Origin: Siniperca chuatsi
Lineage: Eukaryota > Chordata > Actinopteri > Centrarchiformes > Sinipercidae
Reading direction: 5' to 3'
NCBI RefSeq assembly: GCF_020085105.1
Contig: NC_058052.1
Location: 8,355,733 to 8,419,732, forward strand
DNA: 64,000 bases
Part shown: in pieces, positions 54,473 to 64,000 of the stretch
How the letters are laid out: each line of letters starts with the position of its first letter
Position numbering within the stretch: the first letter of the stretch is position 1
Notes under the pieces: generated by a model
What the model saw: the letters and a program-made list of their open reading frames with translations, nothing else
Databases searched by the model: none
What the model was told of the DNA's origin: nothing
Made by a program: the position numbers and the translations under genes

Positions 54473-57400
54473 TCACATATGACAGTCATATGTGGCATTG
54501 GTTCGAACTGCATTTTTCCTTGATGACATCACAGCCTTCGTCCCTCTGTCCACACAAACCAGGACGCTCCCATCTGTGGCAGTTTCATCACTCTAGATAG
54601 GGGAAAATCGAAAATGAAACATTTTTTATTTGTAAGAATAAAACTAAGAAAGTCTAGTCTTAATTTGCTGGAATGCTTAAGTACAAAATAGCAGACATTT
54701 TCCTCACATTATATTACAGCCTCTTTGGCATTATCAGCTACACAGCTGATCATAGTCAATATACTTTTCAGTGTACTCCGTGAACTGATAATCTTAGCTG
54801 TTTAGTGTTCAATTAAAAAATAGAGCATACAACAACGTTTAAGAATATCTTTAACCTATTTCCATACTCACATCACTATTGGTCACAGTGAGTTTCTCTG
54901 CCGTTTCGTCCCCTACAGCTTTGTCTTGTATTCCCAGTTTCTCCATAATCAACTCAATCCTGGATGTGATGCCTGCCACAGAGCTTTCAAGGTGGAGAAC
55001 CTGTCTGGCCAGTCTTTCATGGTGAGAGAAAGGTAATTCAGTTTTTGGTTAACTTCCACTGTAATGAAATTAATTTCTCTTTAAGGTACTTCAAGACATT
55101 TCATAAGTTAAATGTAAAAACTTTTCCTCACTTTATAAACTGTTCCCGATCTACAAATGTATGACTGGAGTGGTGGTTCTGCTCCTCAGATGTTAAACGA
55201 GGCTTCTCTAGTAATTCTTTCCCATAAGTCATTCCAAGATTGTTGAGTTCAGCGCAAAGAGCATCCTGACAAAAAATGAGGAAACCATCATGAAAGGACA
55301 GATTTGTCTGTATTTTATTGCTTGTCAAGCTAAATAAAGAAACAAGTCAAAAAACTGTATGAAATTGACATGAAGGTATCACATTCATCTTGTAAATCAA
55401 GTCAAACCACACAGACTATTACACAAACCCTTTTTTCTTCCAGCTCGATTTTCATCTTGTCTTGTTCATCTTCATCTAGAATTTGGTTCCCATCACGGTC
55501 AAACCGTGAGAAGGCTGCAGAAATTTCATGATCAGCATGTCCCATCCTGTGAGATCATCAGGGCGGTGAGGGTTATGTTTAATACTAAAGTTAGCATATG
55601 CTCTTCTTTTGATATTTTGTCACTTACTCTTTCAGAGTTTCTCTAAAGTCCTTGAATTCAATTTCTCCAGATCCAGATCGTAGCGCTTTCTGAACATCGG
55701 ATATTTTCTCCTTTTTAAGTTTCAACTTCGTAAAAGTCTTCATATAGCTCTGAATTACAAGGGAAAAAATTGTAACTCTTGTAAAACTTTATCCATAGAT
55801 GTATATATTTTTACATTAATCTGATTGCCTTTACCTGTTTGATGATGTCAGTAATCTGTAGCTCGTCTTTTTGGGATGAGAGCTCCTCCTTAACCTCAGA
55901 ATACGTGTCATTTATGATGGCCAGAAACATGTTCTGAGGGACAGATACATAAAGAGATAATGAGAACACTCATCTTTATCATTTTAAAATCAAGCAATAT
56001 GACTTACCAGTAGAACAAAGAAAACGAAGAACACATAGGTGACAAAGTAGATTGGCCCAAGAACTCTGTTAGCACGGTCGATGGCATCGTAATCAAAGTC
56101 TCCGAGAATAATCCTGAACTGTGTGAAGCTGCGGAATGAAAGAAAAGAAAAGGATTGATTCATTAATGCTCAATCATCCTATTTAAACATTTCCTGCTCT
56201 GCTGCTGTGTTTGACATCTCTTACATGCACTTGACGAAGGTGCTGAAAGATTCAACCTCTGTCCCAAAGAGCAAATATCCAAGTTGAGCATAGGCGAAGA
56301 ACACAATAAAGAACATGATGGCGAAGCCCAAGATATCTTTAGCACATCGACCCAGTGTGGAGGACAGCTGAGTCATGGTCTTGTTAAAACTGATGTACTT
56401 GAAAACCTAAAGGACAAGAAAAAAGCACACAATCTCTGGGTTGACGCTAGAGCTAGATAATTTTCCTGAATGTGTTAGAGTGAAAGATGTCAGTACTTTA
56501 CCTTGATCCACGCAAAGAACAAGTTCACTGCATTCATGTTGTTGTACTGTGTTTGCCAGAAGGCCAGAAATTCAAAATCAGCGTAGATACCAGGTTGTTC
56601 CAGCAGTTTGCCAAGCAATTTGTCCACTTTGACGGTTCGGAAAATATTGAATACAATGGCAACTATGGCGAGCTGGGAAGGAGAATAATTTTACTTCTTT
56701 GAGGCCAAGCAAAATCAGAGAAAAGGACACGTTTGAATCAAATAAGAATTACATTTTCTTACCATTATGATAACAATATCCAGTATGTTCCAGATGCTTT
56801 TGAAATAGGAGAACTTGTGTATTCGCAGCTCAAGAATCTCCTCCACAACATAATAGAGGATGAATAAACAGAAGACCATCTCGCAGCCGAGGATGAAGTA
56901 ATCCCAGTGGGTGATATAGCGAATCAGTTTGACTGTTCTTATCTGATAGGAAGGGATCGCTCCGCCAGTTGCCGGGAATTCAACCACCAACCTGAAAGAA
57001 GCAGATAAAACTTTGGTCAACCGATGGGCGGGTACCAACCAATTGGTAAAGTTGCTATTGTCAATGGTGCTCTTTACCTGATGACACAGAACATGTTGAT
57101 GTTTGCGTTGTAAGTGGAGAAGTCAATGAAGGCTGCTCTGGTTCCTCGGTCAAGCCACAGATTGTCCATCAGTTCCGTCAGTATGATGGTGCTGTCCTCT
57201 TTGGTCTGACTCAGGTCTTGATAGTATCCCGCTCCACTGTATGTGGTCAGCAAGCCCCAGTGAGAGGAACCTTTGATTTCTTTCTCTGTGTGGTAGGTCC
57301 AGCTGCAGAGGAAGAAGACAATGTTGCTGTAGTTCTCTAACTGCATACCCAAAGTAACCCTGTAAAGAAAAACAGCGAGTGGCTTACGCAGTGCCATTGA

Positions 57401-59728
57401 TGAGACCGAAGCTAAGGTCATCCTCCTTCTTCTCACTGTAAACATCGAAACATCCTGTGATCTCATCTTTGAAGTCCTTGTGGACCTTGCAGGAGTTGTT
57501 CATGATCTTGATCTGCCTCATTCTGGGGACTCCCAGCAACATGTTCTCATAGTAGATGAAGGACTGGTCTCCTCTGTCCAGGGACTCGTTATTGTACCAT
57601 TTAGTCCAGTAGAGGCCGTCCAGTAATGGGCCCTGGGCGTACTGTTCATATAAAGAGAGGGTGGATGCAGTTTGAATAGCACACAGAAGAAATCTCATAT
57701 TCTCATTTCTCAATGGAAGAAATTAATATGGAGGAAAACTCACAGTCCAGAAGTCAGCCATGGTGCTAATGGACTGAAACCTAACCCCACTTTCACCGGC
57801 TGTGTTCACAAACAGGTCCGTCATGGCTTTAGTATAATAGTAGGTGCTTGAACTGGTCATACCGTATGTCACTGAAAGACAGCATAAGTCAAGTAAAGCA
57901 AATTGTAATCACACAGCCCAATATCACGAATTTGCCTCAAGGGGCTTTACAAAAAAAAAACAGGGGAAAAATGGAAGAAACCTCAGGAAGAGCAACAGAG
58001 GAGGGATCCCTCTTCCAGGACAGACAGACATGCAATAGATGTCGTGTAATCACACGTAATCACATTGTCAACGTCCAATCATCGATTCCTATCTGGCTTT
58101 GCTCAGGCTCAGCTCTAAATTGTGTTCCATTCAACGGTCCAAGATAAGACAACTCAGAAGCAGACACGCAAAGCCTCATTGAAGACTTGTTGTTTGGCTG
58201 TTTGTGTGACTGCAGTCAAACAGATCCAGATTAGAGGCCATAATTTGTTTGAAGAGAGAGCACTATGGCCTGACGCAAATAGCCTCATCAAACAATGTAA
58301 ATCTAACACAAACAAAGCAACAATGGTCGAGCCCAAATGCTCTTATCGCTAAAAAACAAGAGTGCAGTGCCCATGTCCCTTTCATTCCTAATACTCAGCT
58401 GGACAATGGCTTTCAGGCAGAAGGATGGGGAGGACATTTGTGGTAGGCATTAAAGCAGGGGAGAAGCTTTTGATGGTAAATCAACAGTCTAGCGTGCCCT
58501 ATACAGTAACATCCTACCAAATGGTGAGCACTTCAACAAGTGATCAGCATTGCTAAAAACAAAAAGTTGATTGAAATATACTGAAGTAGACATAGGGTGC
58601 ATAAACACACCAAACAAAATATGTAATTCAATTTATTGAAAAAACACTGTAATGCATTTAGTGTTTGTCAAACCCAGAGACACATTTGAATTCTCTTTAT
58701 CCCCTCACATTACGGGTCATTTATGTGTAAAAAGCATACATTTGAGATAACCATATTTGGAAGTAATTTTCATGCTTGCACGTCAATTCAACAGGTTTCA
58801 TAATATATACTAAATCCAGGAAAGTAGGTGTGAAAGTAAGCTTAATTCGAGTTTCACAACTTTCCTTAAAGTAAAATTTCGAGGTGTATAAAACACTGTG
58901 TGATACTGCAAGTAATAGAGAATTACTTGAAAGTACTGTTTGACCAAGGTACTAAACATCATTTTTGACTTGAATTTTGAGACTACTACAAGTGCCAGGA
59001 ATAGACATTCATATTGCACATGCAAAATTTCGGGTGATATAAGTAGAATGCTTACAGAGGCATATATCCACCAGGAACACCAGGTAGACCAGTAACTCTC
59101 GTAGCGTGGTTCGGACAAACAGTTCCCTGTTGTTTGAGGTGTTTTCAGTCAATGTTGTGCCCCACAAGCCTACAGAAAAAATACAGTGTAAGGTAACAAT
59201 TCATGTCATTATGATACTACATTATTTATAGAGTCGAGACTGTGTTTTTAGGCCTTTTATGCAGAGGGAGATACATCCATTGCTTTTACGGACCCAGGCT
59301 GAACCAGTACCAAACAAAGTCTCAAGTGAGATAAATGTTTTTGTCAAGATCTTGTCATCCAAACTCATTAAACTAGTTGTACAGATGACAGTTAGAGCAG
59401 AAATACTGTTGTAAACTCAGCTGAATGGGTTCCTACCTTTGATAAAAGAGCAGCAGCCTTTCTGTTTCTTCACCAGGCTTTGTTCAGTGGATGGTGGTTC
59501 CTGTGGGAATGGGCCGGGGTTGTCCAGTTTGTACATGCTGTCCACGGAGCCCTGGAAGAGGGGTTGGGGATTGTAGATGGTGCTGACAGCTCGGGGCAGG
59601 GGCGGAGGAGAGCCACAGAAGCCCTGGTTCACCCAGGCCCCGTTGCCCATGCTTTCCAACTCGCACTCCACCTGTCCGGTCAGGTGGCTGTCGGCCCGGT
59701 TGTTTAGGCACTTCATGCTGTTAGACAC
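54473..59728 (-). CDS. pkd2l1: Polycystin-2-like 1 cation channel (TRPP family), about 15 exons
   Basis: PKD2L1 is a six-transmembrane TRP channel with a large extracellular polycystin (TOP) domain. It acts in spinal CSF-contacting neurons and cilia. Exon 1 (about 59417-59728) is cytosolic. The start is ATG 59728 or, four codons later, ATG 59716. Later exons lie at about 59055-59170 (S1, [13 protein letters not shown]), 57743-57870, 57387-57642 and 57079-57303 (TOP domain: [40 protein letters not shown]), 56761-56993 (S2-S3), 56503-56672, 56226-56406 (S5, [20 protein letters not shown]) and 56007-56128 (pore, [11 protein letters not shown]; then S6). The next are 55833-55934, 55628-55750, 55432-55546 (EF-hand [12 protein letters not shown]), 55132-55267, 54867-55021 (coiled coil) and 54473-54592. 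The last ends YDCHM. No breaks are seen. PKD2 itself is less likely given the pore and tail. Confidence 0.93.
57885..58080. repeat. Dispersed fish repeat in a pkd2l1 intron
   Basis: The stretch includes ATTTGCCTCAAGGGGCTTTAC, with the 20-base core TTTGCCTCAAGGGGCTTTAC. GAAACCTCAGGAAGAGCAAC and GAGGAGGGATCCCTCTTCC follow. I recognise this as a widely dispersed repeat of perciform genomes. The class is unknown to me. It carries a poly(A)-like run at about 57949-57961. Confidence 0.55.
58081..59054. other. Remainder of the large pkd2l1 intron
   Basis: About 1 kb of AT-rich intron before the S1 exon. I see no exon, RNA gene or recognisable repeat in it. Confidence 0.4.
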
Positions 59729-62120
59729 CCGTGTTTCTCTGTATGGACTGCTGGTGTTTAGATCAGAGAGGAAAATGAAGCAGAGTAGTGTAGGCAGCTT
59801 TTGAACACCTGCTTAAGAGGTGATTATAAAGGGTAGATGACATCACCTTTGTTGAGGGAGGAGCTGCTGGTCCTCTGCTGGAGCTTTTGTAGTCTTGAGA
59901 TTGACACCCAGTTAAAACACATTGAGGTAATAAAATGGTAGTTGTTGTACTAACACAACACTGACGTACTTGTGTCCTGTTTTACTTGGACTCTTCAAAT
60001 ACTTCACATTTAACCTTATTTTGGTTAGTGGTATAATCTAAACCCTTAACTAGTAAAAGCTTGTATCTACTCCTTAGCCCATTTCGAACTTTTAGATTTG
60101 ATTGTACTTAGTTGCCAGAAGCCTCTAATAAATAATCATTTTCATGTTAGCAATAGACAATGCATTTGGTAAAATGAAATGAAATCACCAGAAAACAAAA
60201 CATGTACAATTAGTGTAGAGATCGCCTGCCTCCCTCTCACTAACAACCATCTTTCAGACTGGCAGTGAAGAGCTGAAATTCTAAAAATACCTTATCAAAT
60301 TTAAGGAACTTTATTCTATAGTGGGGATCTCCACAATACCACATACCCGCTTATTAATCTGCTGGAAATGTCTAATAAAAGAGAACATCCAGCCATGTTG
60401 GAAGGCTAAATAATTCAGCAGTTTAAAGACATTTTAAGTTGTTTTGCCCTCTCAATTACTTCCATGCTGAGCACATTGCTGTCACTATTGATTAACAACT
60501 CATCCAGTAACATGCTCCTATTGAGGAAATCAATTCATTGCACTTTGTTTGCGGCTTGTGACTAAATTAATGAAGAGCATAATTGCAGTGTCACTGACAG
60601 TCTCCGCCTCATTACCATTACGCACTTCTGACTCTGCCATCTATTCATTTTTGGCATGCCAACTGTCAGAAAGCGTTTATTAGGTATGCAAACATTAATC
60701 TTGGCATATGAACCATTATGACCATCTGTATCAGTGTTTGGCACCTCATCTATCAGCCAAGTGGCCAAGTATTTTCTGCCAACCCAACAGGCCCCCTGCA
60801 ACACTTATCACAAGTGTATCTAAGTGTTCTTGGCTAATATCAATCATTAGTTGAGCAGAAAAAAATGAATTGTTACTTTAGCTACATTTCATTTTTCTTT
60901 TCTATAATTTGGTATATGATATAAATCTACATATTTTTCTTTGTATTTCTTTATGTGTTGGTTTATTCTGTGCTGTTAGAGGCAATAAACCAACAAACTA
61001 TAAACAACACAATTCCAAATATTACCACCCAAATCAACTGCAGGCTAATAAGATGTGTATAGTGTAATAGCAGGTGGACAGTACAGTTAATGCACTGCTG
61101 TAGATGTCTTATACTTAATGCAGATAGAGTTTGTGTCCAGCTATGGGTGTTCATGCTTCAGCGGCTCTGAACAGAGCGATTACACACAGCCATTACCACA
61201 CAATAGAGTTACATTTCTGCTCCCCCTCTGAAGCCGTGGCAGGATCTGGCACACAGGCTTCCTTAATTTGCTGTGGCTTGTGCCACCATTCAAACTTTTT
61301 CAAATCTGGAACAATCACATGTCAGTGGCTGATGACTGCCATTTAAATCTGTAGCTGTGTGGCTCATATGGCATCCTGGTTTATCTCTGGACATTGGACT
61401 ATCCTGTAGCAGAATTCAATCAGTTTAATACCTTTAAACTCCAAAAGGTGTTATTTTTATAGAAACATTTATAAATACTTATTATAGAGAGTGGGATAGT
61501 TAAATGATTGTACTTGGTCCCCCCAAAATGAGTCTATTTATTTTGGTTCTCTGTTGACGTAAAATGTCTTATCTCAGAACACAGGAGCTCAGGACAAAAG
61601 GATGATTTATTCCCCAGGGTGCAGAGCGAGGCAGTGCAGCAGACATGACCTGCCATTACTCCCACTGAGAACTTGACACACACAAAACAAAGGATGTGCT
61701 GTAAATTAGTCATTCTCCTTGATAACCCTTGTTTTAATACCACACAAAGGAGACAACATGAGATTATGAGTGTTAACATACCAGAGCTTTCAAATAATAA
61801 GAATAAGTTTTTTATTGAAATTAGAAAGTTATGCAGTAAAATGTGCTATTGTGTAAATGTACTATTAAGCTTTTCAGTATGTCAGGGTTATATTTTGCAA
61901 ATATGAATGTTTTTTAGGATGCAAAAGGAACATTTTGTTCATAGGGAATCAGCTTTGTATTGTTAAAACTTGTATAAACTAACTTACTTAGCATATAATG
62001 TAAGTACATACAGTAGATACAGTATAAAGTACATTATATACAGTTCCATTTTTCTGTTGACTAATAGAGAAGACAATAAAGAACAAGATGCTTGCAAGAT
62101 GCAATGCTTTTTCATACAAA
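59729..62120. other. Intergenic sequence, pkd2l1/atoh7
   Basis: No gene is supported. The part at about 60470-60800 has less low-complexity sequence and several homeodomain-type ATTA/TAAT words. It may be a conserved non-coding element, but that cannot be judged without an alignment. Confidence 0.4.
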
Positions 62121-62615
62121 ATAGTTTTTTATTTTTGATCAAAAACTATAATTCAACAAAACAGAGGTCTGCATGTGAAAATAATGTGCATTTTTCAACT
62201 CTACAAACACATACTTACACTTTGACAAAATAGTTACATATTGACTTTAACTAATGCAACTAAGACAATGATTTTCTCAGAATCCATTAAACATTGCACA
62301 ACATTTTAGGGCCGTATCAAAATAACTGATAAAAATACACCATTGCCTGTATCTTCAGTACAATCTAGTGATCATTATAATGACACTACATTTCTTTCAT
62401 TTCTATACTTTGAACAATACGCTGCTCAACATTGCTGGGTTTCCTAGCAAAAATAAAAAAGACTTCAAACTGAAATAGAAGCCTTTCTGATTGTCATACA
62501 AAAATTAGATAAATACAAAAAGAAAATAATGCAATACAAATGTATTTACTGAAAAATATTCACATTGTCACTCACATCCAACAACATGACTGATTATCTA
62601 CCAAATGGCAGCAGT
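62121..62615 (-). other. atoh7: Probable 3'UTR of atoh7
   Basis: Non-coding AT-rich sequence after the atoh7 stop. A minus-strand AATAAA (TTTATT near 62126-62132) could end the transcript after about 0.5 kb. Confidence 0.45.
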
Positions 62616-63047
62616 TTATGCATGGACCTGATGGCCATCGAACTGATATGAGAACGACGAGTGGATGTACTCCTCTCCGGTCGGAGAGTCGTACCTCATG
62701 AAGCAGGGGTAGTTTTCAGGCTGCATGCAGTCAAACTGCAGGTCCAGCCACTGCCTGTGAGGAGCGTTGTGCCTCCTGGCGTCTGTCAGGATCCGGTTAA
62801 GAGCCATGATGTAGCTGAGGGCCATCTGCAGGGTTTCATACTTGGACAGTTTTTTGTCCTGGCCCCACTGGGGGACCACTTTACGTAAGCGATCAAAGGC
62901 TGTGTTCAAACCCTGCATCCTCTTCCTCTCTCTGGCATTGGCAGCCATCCGCCGCCTTGTGGCAGTCTCATATTTCTCTGGGCTCTTGGAGTCTGGTTCT
63001 GAGGACTCGGATCCAGAGTCAGTGCAGCTGGGTCGACGAGACTTCAT
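62616..63047 (-). CDS. atoh7: Atonal bHLH transcription factor 7 (Ath5)
   Basis: Atoh7 is the proneural bHLH factor needed for retinal ganglion cell fate. The single coding exon gives 143 residues, close to other fish Atoh7 proteins. It starts [20 protein letters not shown], with the basic region [17 protein letters not shown]. The helix-loop-helix follows: [33 protein letters not shown]. The tail ends [12 protein letters not shown]. The basic region/loop [13 protein letters not shown] separates it from atoh1 (VIPSF...). The frame stays open upstream to an ATG at 63350, but that ATG lies beyond a TATA box at 63291-63300, so I chose 63047. A single coding exon is normal for the family. Confidence 0.95.
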   Translation of the reverse strand: MKSRRPSCTDSGSESSEPDSKSPEKYETATRRRMAANARERKRMQGLNTAFDRLRKVVPQWGQDKKLSKYETLQMALSYIMALNRILTDARRHNAPHRQWLDLQFDCMQPENYPCFMRYDSPTGEEYIHSSFSYQFDGHQVHA

Positions 63048-63290
63048 GATTTTTGGTTGAAGAATCGAACCGGTGTATGTCCTCAGATCAGAAAGACTCA
63101 GCTTCGAGTCAACAGATTTATCAGAGAAGTTTCCAGTTTCAGCTTCAGGGTCCCTCAGAGGTCTCCTCAATGTTACAGCCTGGCTGATGTCCAAGCTGTG
63201 TGTCCTTTGGGCTGAAATATTTGTAACTCCAGATAGTGGGTAGCCTGAAGAGTCCAAGGTGTCTGTGTTCCTGGAGACAGTGAGGGAGCA

Positions 63291-63332
63291 GCTTTTATAA
63301 GAAGAAGCAGATGAACAGGTGGCAGCAGGTGG
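63291..63332 (-). promoter_or_regulatory. atoh7: atoh7 proximal promoter: TATA box and two E-boxes
   Basis: On the minus strand TTATAAAAGC (63291-63300) is a TATA box. Just upstream are two CCACCTG E-boxes (63326-63332 and 63316-63322) separated by three bases. CCACCTG-type E-boxes in the proximal Ath5/Atoh7 promoter mediate proneural and auto-regulation in other vertebrates. Their use here is inferred from position and sequence. Confidence 0.75.
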
Positions 63333-63412
63333 AGTTCCCCCCCCCACCAATCCTCAATATTACTCATAGAGAAACACACCCATGCGGACTCATAAACACC
63401 CACACCCACTCT

Positions 63413-63415
<3 letters not shown>

Positions 63416-63455
<40 letters not shown>
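63416..63455 (+). repeat. (CA)n microsatellite upstream of atoh7
   Basis: A pure CA run of about 40 bases, roughly 85 bp upstream of the paired E-boxes. Confidence 0.95.
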
Positions 63456-63459
<4 letters not shown>

Positions 63460-64000
63460 AAACCTTAATGAAATTCCAATTATCTTGGGCTGGCCTATCT
63501 GGCCGTGGCTTCACTCAGAGCCATGTGTCACAAACACCAAAACTCTACCATCTGGTAGCACAACTCACCACAGCTGATGGTGCAAACAAACTTTTAAAAG
63601 GCTAACATTGTGGATATTTCCCAATTAAGCTTACATTTCCACCAAATATGTAAAATCACGAAAAACCTAATCATTAACTATCAAGGATTGAACTCTTAAT
63701 TAAGATTTAATTTAAACAGAATATTAACAAATTATGGAATATAAGTACCGTCAGGTATTAGGAAATAAATGAAACGACATCACGGATGTTGCTAAAATGG
63801 CAATAAAAGCATGAGTATCATTTTTATCTAATTTAAACTCATTTCACTATACTGTGTCAAAGAAAGGACTTAAAATTGTACTCATTGAATGTGCCAACAT
63901 ACAGTATCTCACCTCATTGTATAGTAAAAGGTTTTCATTTCTTAATCAATATTTTAAGTTCAAATGTTTTCTCATTCTAAAATTTAACATTTTTGAAGTT
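63456..64000. other. atoh7 upstream flank
   Basis: AT-rich sequence to the window edge without a gene. It may hold further regulatory sites, but none stands out by eye. Confidence 0.4.

Noticed and set aside
63048-63350. N-terminal extension of the atoh7 frame to an ATG at 63350
   Set aside because: A TATA box and paired E-boxes lie inside the extension, and known Atoh7 proteins begin at MKSRRPS.

Overview
The window is vertebrate nuclear DNA, almost certainly from a teleost fish and probably a percomorph. The evidence is small multi-exon genes with fish-like protein sequences, (CA)n/(GT)n microsatellites, a tRNA-derived SINE, and an I/Nimb-type LINE ending in a GAA-rich tail. There is no bacterial or viral content, operon or CRISPR array.

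Layout, left to right. 1-217: last coding exon (+) of a gene I could not identify, followed by its 3'UTR. 2163-9741 (-): sec23ip. 9793-13304 (-): a 5'-truncated, decayed LINE with a perfect 13-bp target-site duplication, inserted about 40 bp upstream of the sec23ip start codon. 13456-13631 (+): a broken THAP-domain exon. 14934-21476 (+): mcmbp, head-to-head with sec23ip. 24939-35016 (-): inpp5f, tail-to-tail with mcmbp. 37383-41511 (-): bag3. 44240-50492 (+): tial1, head-to-head with bag3. 54473-59728 (-): pkd2l1, tail-to-tail with tial1. 62616-63047 (-): atoh7, a single coding exon, with about 0.95 kb of upstream sequence.

The order and orientation sec23ip-mcmbp-inpp5f-bag3-tial1 match the human 10q26 block as I remember it. 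In human, PKD2L1 (10q24) and ATOH7 (10q21) lie elsewhere on chromosome 10, so this fish chromosome carries an intrachromosomal rearrangement relative to human. The genes do not form one pathway: COPII/ER-exit lipid biology (sec23ip), replisome unloading (mcmbp), endosomal phosphoinositide 4-phosphatase (inpp5f), chaperone-assisted autophagy (bag3), RNA binding and splicing (tial1), a polycystin cation channel (pkd2l1) and retinal ganglion cell specification (atoh7).

I did not find a new multi-gene system. The strongest unusual signals are the LINE that split the sec23ip 5' flank, an AT-AC (U12-type) intron in mcmbp, a GC-AG intron in tial1, a glutamine/proline tandem repeat in bag3, a perfect heat-shock element plus TATA box at bag3, paired E-boxes plus a TATA box at atoh7, E2F sites at mcmbp, and GTTAGC/GCTAAC-rich runs at the 5' ends of all five housekeeping-type genes. 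Exon boundaries were read by eye from splice signals and remembered vertebrate orthologues. Those given as 'about' may be off by a few bases.
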